Shown here: in pieces, positions 52,030 through 61,207 of the stretch
How the letters are laid out: each line of letters starts with the position of its first letter
Numbering within the stretch: position 1 is the stretch's first letter
NCBI RefSeq assembly: GCF_016862555.1
Contig: NZ_BONE01000009.1
Location: 62,001 to 126,000, forward strand
Length of the DNA: 64,000 nucleotides
Origin: Asanoa siamensis
Lineage (GTDB): Bacteria > Actinomycetota > Actinomycetes > Mycobacteriales > Micromonosporaceae
Direction of reading: 5' to 3'
Position numbers and translations under genes: made by a program
The notes under the pieces: model-generated
The model's input: only the letters and a program-made list of their open reading frames with translations
What the model was told of the DNA's origin: nothing
Database searches by the model: none

Positions 52030-52365
52030 ATGCGGCTACGACGGGTGTACGACGAGACGGGGCCCGACGAAGGCACGCGCGTCCTGGTCGACCGGATCTG
52101 GCCGCGCGGTGTGCGCAAGGGCAGCTTCGACGACTGGCTCAAGGAGGTGGCCCCCTCGACGGAGCTGCGCGAGTGGTTCGGGCACGACCCGGCCAAGTTC
52201 GCCGAGTTCCGGCGCCGCTATCTCGCCGAGCTGAAGGACCCGGGGCACGCCCGCGCGCTCGACCAGCTTCGCGACCTCCAGCACCAGGGGCCGGTCACCC
52301 TGCTCACCGCGACGAAGGACGTCGCGCACAGCCACGCCCAGGTGCTCGTCGACCTGCTCAGCTAG
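52030..52365 (+). CDS. DUF488 family protein (YeaO-like)
   Basis: 111 residues, a complete DUF488 domain: LRRVYDETGPDEGTRVLVDRIWPRGVRKGSFDDWLKEVAPSTELREWFGHDPAKFAEFRRRYLAEL and GPVTLLTATKDVAHSHAQVLVDLL. These small proteins are widespread; function unknown, perhaps metal or nucleic-acid related. GGGAG lies just before the ATG. The end overlaps the end of the convergent arabinan operon by 8 nt. Confidence 0.85.
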   Translation: MRLRRVYDETGPDEGTRVLVDRIWPRGVRKGSFDDWLKEVAPSTELREWFGHDPAKFAEFRRRYLAELKDPGHARALDQLRDLQHQGPVTLLTATKDVAHSHAQVLVDLLS

Positions 52366-53239
52366 GCTCGACGCTGAACTCGTACTCCTGGCCCGGCCGG
52401 TACGCGGCACCGAACTCGAAGTTCTCGAACGAGACCCCGCCGGGGATCGGCGACTGGCTCGCCCAGTAACAGGCGCGGCCGTTGACCAGCACCTCCAGGT
52501 CGGGGTCGGGATCGGCGGCCCGCCAGGTCTGCACCGCGGTGCGCCCCTCGTAGTGCCAATGTGGAGCGGTGCCCTCGGCGTACGCGACGGTGGTCGGCGC
52601 CGCCTCGTCGGTCGTCGCCGACACCACCACCGCGCCGTCCGCGTCGCGCCCGAGCGCGTCGAGGCCGAACCGGGCGTGCGCCGTGAACCGGTCGCCGGTG
52701 AAGCCCGGCCACAGCTCCGCCGGCGTCACCGGGCCGGAGGCCAGGTGCAGCCGGCGCAGCCGCGCCCAGTTGCCCATCGTCGCCGTCAGCGTCAGCCGGG
52801 CCAACGGCACCGAGTCGGGGTGGTGGAATCCCGCCACGGCGACCGCGTACGGGCGGTCGGGCCGGAACCGCAGCCGCACGTACACGTGCGCGCCGTTGTC
52901 GAACCGCTCGACCGGCACGTAGACCGTCAGCTCGCCGGACGGCTCGACCACGCCGGGCGAGAGCGGCCCGAACGCGTCGGTCGGCGCGGCGGCGCTGCCC
53001 ATCCGCTTGCCCCGCTCCCCGTCGAGCGCACTCCACTCGAGCTCCGAGAAGCCGCGCTCGGTCGCGCCGACCGGCGTCGGCTCCACCGCGATGAAGTTGA
53101 CGACGCGCAGCGGCCCGTGGCCCAGATAAGGCGCGTAGACCCGGAGCAGCCCGCGTGGCCCGGGCAGCGGCGCCAGGCCGATCTGGAGCCCGTCGGCGAA
53201 GCCCCAGCGCGGCTCGGCGCCCGCCCGCACGTATTCCAT
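52358..53239 (-). CDS. Unknown protein in the arabinan operon
   Basis: 293 residues, not recognised. No signal peptide; the sequence looks all-beta, with a first domain (LRVYAPYLGHGPLRVVNFIAVEPTPVG) and a second part (FTAHARFGLDALGRDADGAVVVSATTDEAAPTTVA). The ATG shares one base with the stop of the isomerase-like gene (TGATG), so the two are coupled. Position at the end of a kinase/GH116/isomerase operon suggests a cytoplasmic enzyme or lectin-like protein acting on arabinan-derived sugars. A sugar mutarotase or a new hydrolase is possible. Confidence 0.72.
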   Translation of the reverse strand: MEYVRAGAEPRWGFADGLQIGLAPLPGPRGLLRVYAPYLGHGPLRVVNFIAVEPTPVGATERGFSELEWSALDGERGKRMGSAAAPTDAFGPLSPGVVEPSGELTVYVPVERFDNGAHVYVRLRFRPDRPYAVAVAGFHHPDSVPLARLTLTATMGNWARLRRLHLASGPVTPAELWPGFTGDRFTAHARFGLDALGRDADGAVVVSATTDEAAPTTVAYAEGTAPHWHYEGRTAVQTWRAADPDPDLEVLVNGRACYWASQSPIPGGVSFENFEFGAAYRPGQEYEFSVEPS

Positions 53240-54876
53240 CAGAGGCTGACGTCGCCGCAGAGGTGCACGGCGAGCCCCAACTCGTGGAAGAGTGCGGCCT
53301 TGGCGAGCAGGGCCCGGTCGGCGCCGTCCGCGTCCGGCGCGTAGGCCACCTGGACGTGGTTGGCCTTGTGCCGGGCCATGAGCTGGTCGCGACCGACGCC
53401 GTGCAGCACCGCGTGCATGATCGGCCACTGTGGAGTCGTCGCCTCCAGCCGGCGCCGGGTCTCCTCCTCCGGCAGCGCGACGACGTGGCCGCGCCCGATG
53501 TCGACGTGCAGCGCGCCGTCGGCGATGAAGACCCGCGACCAGACGATGTGTCCCGGCTTCGAGACACCACTGAGCGTGCCGCCGCCGAGCGGGAAGTACA
53601 TCGGCGGCTGCCGCATGCTGTAGCTGTGCTGGTATCCGCCGTTGTGCGCGGCCGGCACCGAGCCCGAGATCTCGAACACCCAGACGAACTCACCGTCGTA
53701 CGGGTCGCCCCAGCGGATGTCGTGCAGCGTCGTCTCCGGGTCGAACCCCATGGCGGTCCAGATCCGGTTGGTCACCAGCGCGTCGACCGCGACGCCCTCG
53801 TCGACCTCGTTGAAGTGCGGCAGCGGTACGCCCGGGTAGAGCTCGCGGGCGCCGTCGCGGCTGTACACCCGCGGCCGGTCGGCGTTGTTGAGCAGGCCCT
53901 CGGCCAGGTCGCTGGCCGGCACCGTGTCCTTGAGGCCCTGCTGGTACTGGATGCCCACCGCGTCGAGGCCGAAGTCGTCGCTGATCCGCAGGGCGGCGAT
54001 GTACATCTTGAGCTGGGAGGTGACCTGGGCCTCGGTCAGCTCGGTCGCCTCGTCGGTGCCGAAGTGGAAGGTCAGCCCGCGCTCGTCGAGCCACTCGCGG
54101 GCGGCCTTGGCCTCCTCGTCGCCGACCCGGCGCATCTCGGCCACCAGCGCGCTCTGCGACAGCCGCTCCTTGTAGACACCCAGCGGGTTGAGCAGCTCGT
54201 CGTCGATGATGGCGTTGTACATGCCCATGCAGCCCTCGTCGAAGACGCCGATGATCGCCTTGTCGTCGCGGAGCTGCCGGGCCAGCGCGACGCCCAGCTC
54301 GACCTCGGGCGAGCCCGCGTCGAGGGCACCCAGGTCCCGCACGTGCGACTCGTCGTGGCGCAGGACGCCCGTCGACAGCCAGGTGCGCAGGCCCTCGCGC
54401 GCCCACTCGTCGGTGAAGTCCTCGCTCCACAGTGTCGAGTGCGCGACGCCGGCCTTGGTCAGGCTGGCGCTGAGGTTGAGCAGGCCCACGAGCCCCGGGA
54501 ACTCGCCGGACCAGTTGGCGACGACCAGGATGGGGCCGCGGTGGCTGCGCAGGCCGGCGAGCACGTGATGGCTGTACTGCCAGACGGCGTCGACCACGAC
54601 CAGCGGCGCGTCGACGGGGATCGTCTTGAACACCTCGATCCCGGCGCGCTGGCTGTCGATGAAGCCGTGGCCCTTGTCCTCGTCGAACGGGTGCGCCCGG
54701 TGCACCGCCCAGCCCAGGTCCGTGATCGCCGCGGCGAACGCCGTCTCGAGCTGCTGCTGCGCGGGCCAGCAGGTGACGTTGGCGCTCGGCCGGAGGTCGC
54801 CGCTGGCCACCGTGTAGACGGTGGACGGGGCGAGTGACGGCCGCTGCGTCACGGCGGGGAGTCGGTAAGCGGTCAT
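53239..54876 (-). CDS. L-fucose/L-arabinose isomerase-family protein
   Basis: 545 residues, the size of FucI-type ketol isomerases. Family features include the N-terminal domain with ANWSGEFPGLVGLLNLSASL, GVFDEGCMGMYNAIIDDELLNPLGVYKERLSQSALVAEM, and the C-terminal beta region FNEVDEGVAVDALVTNRIWTAMGFDPETTLHDIRWGD. Fucose isomerases also convert D-arabinose to D-ribulose, which fits the three arabinan-type hydrolases and the kinase around it. The ATG overlaps the GH116 stop (ATGA). The substrate is inferred from context, not from active-site details. Confidence 0.82.
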   Translation of the reverse strand: MTAYRLPAVTQRPSLAPSTVYTVASGDLRPSANVTCWPAQQQLETAFAAAITDLGWAVHRAHPFDEDKGHGFIDSQRAGIEVFKTIPVDAPLVVVDAVWQYSHHVLAGLRSHRGPILVVANWSGEFPGLVGLLNLSASLTKAGVAHSTLWSEDFTDEWAREGLRTWLSTGVLRHDESHVRDLGALDAGSPEVELGVALARQLRDDKAIIGVFDEGCMGMYNAIIDDELLNPLGVYKERLSQSALVAEMRRVGDEEAKAAREWLDERGLTFHFGTDEATELTEAQVTSQLKMYIAALRISDDFGLDAVGIQYQQGLKDTVPASDLAEGLLNNADRPRVYSRDGARELYPGVPLPHFNEVDEGVAVDALVTNRIWTAMGFDPETTLHDIRWGDPYDGEFVWVFEISGSVPAAHNGGYQHSYSMRQPPMYFPLGGGTLSGVSKPGHIVWSRVFIADGALHVDIGRGHVVALPEEETRRRLEATTPQWPIMHAVLHGVGRDQLMARHKANHVQVAYAPDADGADRALLAKAALFHELGLAVHLCGDVSL

Positions 54877-57362
54877 CGGTGGACCTCCAGACGATCGTGG
54901 TCAGGCGTGGTCAACGCCAGTGGTTGCCCCGGGGCCAGCCGCACGGGGCCGGTCGCGAGTGGACCGTGCCGCGGGTGGTGCACCCGCAGCAGGTTGAGCA
55001 CGAGCTCCCCGCCCAGCACCTCGACCTCCGCACCGGCGTCGGACAGGCGCAGGACGCCCCAGCCGGTGCCGGTGGTGAAGGGCAGGTCGCCGTCGACGCG
55101 CGGGGTGAACGACAGGGAGCCGGTCGGTGCGTGGTAGTCGGCGCCCGTCAGCGCGACCAGCACGCCCCAGCTCGCCATCGAGCGGGCGTAGTGGTTGCCG
55201 CACTCGGCCTCGTTCCACGGGTTGCGGCGGTGGCCGTCGTGCCGGGCCCGGACCGCGCGCACCAGCTCGAGCGCCTCCTCGACGAGGCCCTCGTAGACGA
55301 GGTGGCTCGCGACCTGGTATTCGATGCCGGTCCAGACCTCGTCGCTGTAGACGAACGGGATGCGCGGTCGACCGCCCCGGGGCCAGGAGCAGAGCACGAG
55401 ACCGGTTTCGCCGCCCAGCGCGTACGTCCGCTGCACGCTCTGATGGCTCGTCAGCTCCCGCCGGAAGTTGTGTCGGTGGATCGCGGCGACCGCGCTGCGC
55501 ACGTGGGCCTCGGGCAGCACGTAGCCCAGCCCGCCGAGGTGAGCCAGCGCCTGGCCGAACACCTGGTCGCTGAGGCAACCGGTGCCGTACTGGTAGCGCC
55601 GCGCGTCGACGTCGTCGAGCCGCTGGTCGTAATATTCGCCGTTGAACAACAGCTCGTCGACCCGGTCCCGGCAGGTCCGCGCCGCCGCCCGCCACCGCGC
55701 GGCGGTGTCCGGCTCGCCGACCCGGTCGGCCAGCGCCGCACCCGCGTGCAGGGCCGCCAGGAACATCGAGTTGGCCAGCGAGTTGGGCCCGAAGAACTCG
55801 ATGTCGTAGGTGTTGTGCTGCTCGCTGTCGAGCACGCCGTCGCCGTCGCCGTCCCACTTGGCGAAGGCATAGTCCAGGGCCCGCTTCGCCCCCGGCCAGC
55901 AGTCCCGCACCAGCGCGTCGTCGCCGCTGAACCGCCACTCCCGGTGCAGCCGGACGACCGCGCCGAGCTGGCCGTCGACCGCGGGGTGGAAATCCCAGGC
56001 CGGGTTGCCGAACACGCTGTTGGCCCGGAAGTTCATCCGCCCGTCGGGCCGGGTCTCGTGCAGGAACTCGGTGCGCCGGGCGTCGCGCTCCAACTCGGGG
56101 AACAGATAGGCGACGGTCTGCGCGTAGTTCCACACGTGCGTGCAGGTGCCCTCGCAGCTGCCGCGGTGGTCGAAGGAGCCCTCCCAGGCCGCGAATCGGC
56201 CGTCGGCCAGCCGGAAGCAGGTCGTGCTGCGCACGGCGACCAGCGTCGCGCTGACCGCGTCGACCACCTCGGCGGGCAGCGTGCTGCCGAACAGCGCCCG
56301 GTGGAACGCCCGCGTGCTCTCCTCCAGCGCCGGGCCGTGCGTCACCAGGTGCCGGGCGACCGCGACGGCGTCGGCGAACCGGGTGGCGTAGTGGTTGCGG
56401 ACGACCTCGCCGGCGTTCGCGTTGTCCAGGTTGATGTTGCCCTGCCAGGCCCGCGGCCGGTTCGGGAAGTGCCACGTGAGCAGGAAGCTGAAGTCTCGGC
56501 TCTCGCCCGGCGCCAGCGGGTGCGCGATCGCCAGCGAGCCGACCCGCAACTTCGTGAACCACTCCGGGTACGGCGGCGCGTCGAGCGAGAACTCCCCCTC
56601 CGCCGAGAGCCGGCCGGTGGAGCGGAGCTCGTCCCAGAAGACCTGCACACCGTCCTGCCAGAAGCCGGACAGCCACTGGGGCTTGGCGGTGACGGCCGGA
56701 TCCGTGGTGGCCAGCGCGACGGTGCCGTGCCGCAGGTCGTCGGCATCGAGGTCGTTGGCGAACGCGATCCCGCACAGGCCCGGTTCCGCGAACCAGGTGT
56801 TGCGCGGGTTCCCCGCGTACTCGGGGAAGTGGAACACGTTCCAGCCGCTGATCCCGACCTGGTTGGCCAGCGAGCCGGCGATCGTGACCTCGACCGGCTC
56901 GGCGGTCGGGTTGCGCACGGTGTAGCGGAGCACCGCACCCGGCACCCCGGACGCGTCGGCGTCGAGCGGGACCAGTGGCGTGAAGGCCGTGAGCGTCACG
57001 TCGACACCGACCTCGGGATCGGCGAAGTCGATGTGCAGCAGCGGATATTCGCCGCGCATCGCGCTGGAGGCGAGCCGCGGCAGCCCGGCGAGCCGGCCGG
57101 CGTCGTAGCCCTGGTCGCCCTCGTGCGGCCCCGTCAGCGGCCCTTCCAGGACCTTCGTGACGGGCTCGCGTCCGGCAAACGCGGAACGGATCGCGAAGAA
57201 GCTGAACGGCAGGCGGGTGCCTTTGGCGGGCCGGTTGCCGAGCTCCCAGTCGCGCAGGTCGCCGCGCGCGCCGACCGAGACGTTGCCGGTGCCGATGCCG
57301 CCGAGCGGAAAGGCCGCGGCCGTCGCGTCCGGCCCGAGCGGCGGCCGCGGGAAGACGCTCAC
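54873..57362 (-). CDS. GH116 glycoside hydrolase
   Basis: 829 residues, no signal peptide, so cytoplasmic. The GBA2-like N-terminal beta domain (FPLGGIGTGNVSVGARGDLRDWE) is followed by the (alpha/alpha)6 barrel. NTYDIEFFGPNS carries the nucleophile Glu and VYSDEVWTGIEYQ the acid/base Asp of GH116. The family was known for beta-glucosidases and bile-acid glucosidases, but members that release beta-D-arabinofuranose from mycobacterial arabinan have also been described. GTG 57362 overlaps the kinase stop. In this operon a D-arabinofuranosidase fits better than a glucosidase (inference). Confidence 0.9.
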   Translation of the reverse strand: MSVFPRPPLGPDATAAAFPLGGIGTGNVSVGARGDLRDWELGNRPAKGTRLPFSFFAIRSAFAGREPVTKVLEGPLTGPHEGDQGYDAGRLAGLPRLASSAMRGEYPLLHIDFADPEVGVDVTLTAFTPLVPLDADASGVPGAVLRYTVRNPTAEPVEVTIAGSLANQVGISGWNVFHFPEYAGNPRNTWFAEPGLCGIAFANDLDADDLRHGTVALATTDPAVTAKPQWLSGFWQDGVQVFWDELRSTGRLSAEGEFSLDAPPYPEWFTKLRVGSLAIAHPLAPGESRDFSFLLTWHFPNRPRAWQGNINLDNANAGEVVRNHYATRFADAVAVARHLVTHGPALEESTRAFHRALFGSTLPAEVVDAVSATLVAVRSTTCFRLADGRFAAWEGSFDHRGSCEGTCTHVWNYAQTVAYLFPELERDARRTEFLHETRPDGRMNFRANSVFGNPAWDFHPAVDGQLGAVVRLHREWRFSGDDALVRDCWPGAKRALDYAFAKWDGDGDGVLDSEQHNTYDIEFFGPNSLANSMFLAALHAGAALADRVGEPDTAARWRAAARTCRDRVDELLFNGEYYDQRLDDVDARRYQYGTGCLSDQVFGQALAHLGGLGYVLPEAHVRSAVAAIHRHNFRRELTSHQSVQRTYALGGETGLVLCSWPRGGRPRIPFVYSDEVWTGIEYQVASHLVYEGLVEEALELVRAVRARHDGHRRNPWNEAECGNHYARSMASWGVLVALTGADYHAPTGSLSFTPRVDGDLPFTTGTGWGVLRLSDAGAEVEVLGGELVLNLLRVHHPRHGPLATGPVRLAPGQPLALTTPDHDRLEVHR

Positions 57363-58852
57363 GCCGACGCCCGCTGCTGCGCGGCGGCCAGCCGGTGGGC
57401 GATGCCCGCGGTGGCCGGATACAGCTCGAGATAGAGCGCGTAGCGGTCGTCGTAGGTCGCCCGGAGCTCCGGGCGGGGTGAGACGGTCTCGACGACCGGG
57501 TTCCAGGCGTCGATGTCGACCGACGCCACCGCCCCGGCGGCGAAGAAGGCCGCGCCCAGGCTGGCGCCGACGGTCCGCGCGGGGATCTGCTGCGGGCGGC
57601 CGGTGACGTCGCTGACGATCTGGGTCCACAGTCGGCCCTGCGCGCCACCGCCGACGGCGACGACCCGGTCGACGACTCCCCCGGCGGCCTCGATGGCCGC
57701 GATGTTGTGCCGCACGCCGAACGCGGTCGATTCGAGCGCGGCCCGGTAGAGGTCGCCGCGCGTGTGGCTGACGGTCAGGCCGGCGATGACGCCGCGCGCG
57801 TCCGGGTCGGCGATCGGCGTGCGCTCGCCCTCGAAGTAGGGCAGCATCAGCAGGCCGTTGGCGCCCGGCCCGGCCGCGTCGGCCAACTCCAGCAGCCGTG
57901 GGTAGTCGCGCGAGCCGAACAGGTCGCCGAGCCAGCGGGTGACTGCGCCCGAGGTGGCCATGCCGCCGGCGAGGTTGCGGGTGCCGGGCAACGCGCCCAC
58001 CGTGCCCCACAGCGTCTCCGCGGTGCGCGCCTCCGCCACGGTGTTGACCAGGAACATGGTCGTGCCGTACATGAGCATCAGGTCGCCGACCCGGTGGGCG
58101 CCGACGCTGATCGCCTCGGACCAGGCGTCGATCGTGCCGGCGATGACCGGGATCCCGCTCGGCAGGCCGGTTTCGGCGGCCGCCGCCGCGGACACCGTGC
58201 CCACCACCTCGCCCGGCCAGCACAGCGGCGGCAGGGGCAGGTCGGGGGCGACGAGCGCGGCCCACGGCCGGTGCCAGTCCAGCGCGGCCGGGTCGTAGAG
58301 CGGCGTGCACTGGCTGGCCGAGTGGTGGTCGAGGTAGTAGGCACCGGTGAGCTTCCAGCCCAGCCACGAGGCCGGCTGGAAGAACAACCGGGCGCGGGGC
58401 AGCACCTCGGGCTCGTGGTCGCCGAGCCAGGCCAGCTTGGGGCCGGCCGCCTGGGTCGACAGCGCCGAGCCGCAGCGCCGCCGGATCGCGTCGGCGCCCC
58501 CGAGAGCCGCGGTCAGGCGGGCGATCTGCGCGCCGGCGCGGGTGTCGATGCCGTAGAGCATGGCCGGCCGCAACGGTTTGCCGCTCTCGTCGGCGACCAG
58601 CACGCACGGCCCCATGCCGCTGACGCCGACCGCGGCGACCCGGGCCGGCCGGTCGGCCGTCACCTCGCGGATCAGGGCCACCGCCTCGTCCCACCAGAGC
58701 GCCGCGTCCATCTCGACCTGACCCGGCGCGGGCCGGGCGACGTCGTGCTCACGGACAGCGGTCGCCAGGACCGCGCCGTCCAGCCCGACCAGCACGCCCT
58801 TGCTCGACGACGTGCCGATATCGATGCCGACCACGGCGAGGGCCCCGACCAT
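57359..58852 (-). CDS. FGGY-family sugar kinase (xylulokinase/ribulokinase-like)
   Basis: 497 residues. VVGIDIGTSSSKGVLVGLDG is the first ATP-binding motif, GVSGMGPCVLV the second, and AGTIDAWSEAISVG and GGGAQGRLWTQIVSDVTGRP the FGGY signatures with the catalytic Asp in GTIDAW. It phosphorylates a ketopentose or hexitol. With the isomerase-like neighbour, D-ribulose to D-ribulose 5-phosphate is the expected step. It is the first gene of the operon, which carries a LacI-type palindrome just upstream (58869-58880). Confidence 0.9.
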   Translation of the reverse strand: MVGALAVVGIDIGTSSSKGVLVGLDGAVLATAVREHDVARPAPGQVEMDAALWWDEAVALIREVTADRPARVAAVGVSGMGPCVLVADESGKPLRPAMLYGIDTRAGAQIARLTAALGGADAIRRRCGSALSTQAAGPKLAWLGDHEPEVLPRARLFFQPASWLGWKLTGAYYLDHHSASQCTPLYDPAALDWHRPWAALVAPDLPLPPLCWPGEVVGTVSAAAAAETGLPSGIPVIAGTIDAWSEAISVGAHRVGDLMLMYGTTMFLVNTVAEARTAETLWGTVGALPGTRNLAGGMATSGAVTRWLGDLFGSRDYPRLLELADAAGPGANGLLMLPYFEGERTPIADPDARGVIAGLTVSHTRGDLYRAALESTAFGVRHNIAAIEAAGGVVDRVVAVGGGAQGRLWTQIVSDVTGRPQQIPARTVGASLGAAFFAAGAVASVDIDAWNPVVETVSPRPELRATYDDRYALYLELYPATAGIAHRLAAAQQRASA

Positions 58853-58868
58853 GGGCTAGACGATGGCA

Positions 58869-58880
58869 GAAATCGATTTC
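58869..58880. promoter_or_regulatory. LacI-type operator in front of the kinase operon
   Basis: Perfect palindrome GAAATCGATTTC, centred 22 bp before the kinase start. It shares AAATCGATT with the site at 60003-60016. Confidence 0.7.
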
Positions 58881-58931
58881 ACCGTCAATGGGTTCTCGAT
58901 GCCGACTGTCAGGCCCTGCATCGGAAGCGGC

Positions 58932-59906
58932 TCAGCTGCTGGCGACGATCTGGTTGCGCAGCACGATCGTGCGCGGCGGCTGGTCGTCGCCGTTGATCCG
59001 CTTGAGCAGCAGGTCGGCCGCGGTCACGCCGAGGTGCCGGGCCGGCAGGCTGACCAGCGTCACGGCGAGCGGGGTCGGCGCGAAGATGGGCAGGTCACCG
59101 AAGACCGCCATGCCGACGGCCGGCGGCAGCAGCCCCCGCTCCGCCAGCAACTGGAGCGCGCCTACACCCATCAGGTTGTTGGCCACGAAGACGGCGTCGG
59201 GCGGCGTCGGCAACTCGACCAGTTGCCGCATCGCCTTGTGGCCGCCGTCGATCCGGAAGTCCGCGTAGATCAGGTGCTGCTCGTCGTGCTCCAGCCGGAG
59301 CCCGGTCACCGCCGCGCGCCAGCCCTCGGCCCGCAGCGTCGCGGTCTCCACGTCGCGCGGGCCGGTGATGCAGGCGATCCGCCGGAACCCCTGCGCGGCC
59401 AGGGCCTCGGTGGCCGCCCGCCCCCCGGCCCGGCTGTCGACCAGCACCGCGTCGATGTCGTAGCCGTGCGGGCCCCGGTCGACCGCCACGATCGGCCGCC
59501 CGCGCCTGATCAACGCGTCGAGGTCGCTGTGGTCGCCGGCGGCGGCCAGGATGACGCCCGCCATGTTCGCGCTCAGCGCGATGTCGAGGTAGCGGGACTC
59601 CTTCTCGTGGTCCTCGTCGGTGTTGCAGAGCACGACCGAGTAGCCGGCGGCCTGGGCCACGTCCTCGACGCCGCGGGCGAGCGAGGTGAAGAACGGGTTC
59701 TCGATGTCCGGGATGACCAGCGCGATCACCTCGGAGTTCTGTAGCCGCAGCGTGCGGGCGACCCGGTTGGGGGTGAAGCCGAGCGTCTCGGCCGCCTCGC
59801 GCACCCGACGGGACTTGTCGGCCGACACGTTCTGCCCGTTGAAGACCCGCGACACGGTCGCGGGAGACACGCCGGCCCGCGCGGCGACCTCGTAAATCGT
59901 TGGCAT
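58932..59906 (-). CDS. LacI-family repressor
   Basis: 324 residues. The HTH and hinge are at the start (TIYEVAARAGVSPATVSRVFNGQNVSADKSRRVREAAETLGFTPNRVARTLR), followed by a periplasmic-binding-type sensor (VIALVIPDIENPFFTSLARGVEDVAQAAGYSVVLCNTDED). ATG 59906 is fixed by the HTH. It lies between the kinase operon and the GH172/DUF4185 unit, and both carry similar palindromes, so it most likely represses both and responds to an arabinan-derived sugar or its phosphate. Confidence 0.92.
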   Translation of the reverse strand: MPTIYEVAARAGVSPATVSRVFNGQNVSADKSRRVREAAETLGFTPNRVARTLRLQNSEVIALVIPDIENPFFTSLARGVEDVAQAAGYSVVLCNTDEDHEKESRYLDIALSANMAGVILAAAGDHSDLDALIRRGRPIVAVDRGPHGYDIDAVLVDSRAGGRAATEALAAQGFRRIACITGPRDVETATLRAEGWRAAVTGLRLEHDEQHLIYADFRIDGGHKAMRQLVELPTPPDAVFVANNLMGVGALQLLAERGLLPPAVGMAVFGDLPIFAPTPLAVTLVSLPARHLGVTAADLLLKRINGDDQPPRTIVLRNQIVASS

Positions 59907-60002
59907 TCGTTTCCTCACGTCGGGTCGGCCCTGCCTGCGCGTGATCCCCATTGTGCGGAACGTGGGCGGGTTGACACATTCCACCACCCCGCCTAACTTA
60001 AG

Positions 60003-60016
60003 TGAAATCGATTACA
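60003..60016. promoter_or_regulatory. LacI-type operator in front of the GH172 gene
   Basis: TGAAATCGATTACA, a near-perfect 14-bp palindrome, 23 bp before GTG 60039 and 97 bp upstream of the LacI start, so it may also autoregulate lacI. Confidence 0.7.
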
Positions 60017-60038
60017 GCCGTTGCCCCCGGAGACACCT

Positions 60039-61163
<1,125 letters not shown>

Positions 61164-61207
61164 ACCCCCAGCCGGGCGGCGCGCGGCCAACAGGGAGGAG
61201 ACCCGCT

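Noticed and set aside
54873-57362. Glucosylceramidase/beta-glucosidase for a cellulose or cellobiose locus
   Set aside because: Family is right (GH116), but neighbours (GH172, DUF4185, fucose-isomerase-like, FGGY kinase) point to arabinan rather than glucan.
54834-57434. 866-residue plus-strand frame opposite the GH116 gene
   Set aside because: Same antisense artefact; GH116 motifs with catalytic residues lie on the minus strand.
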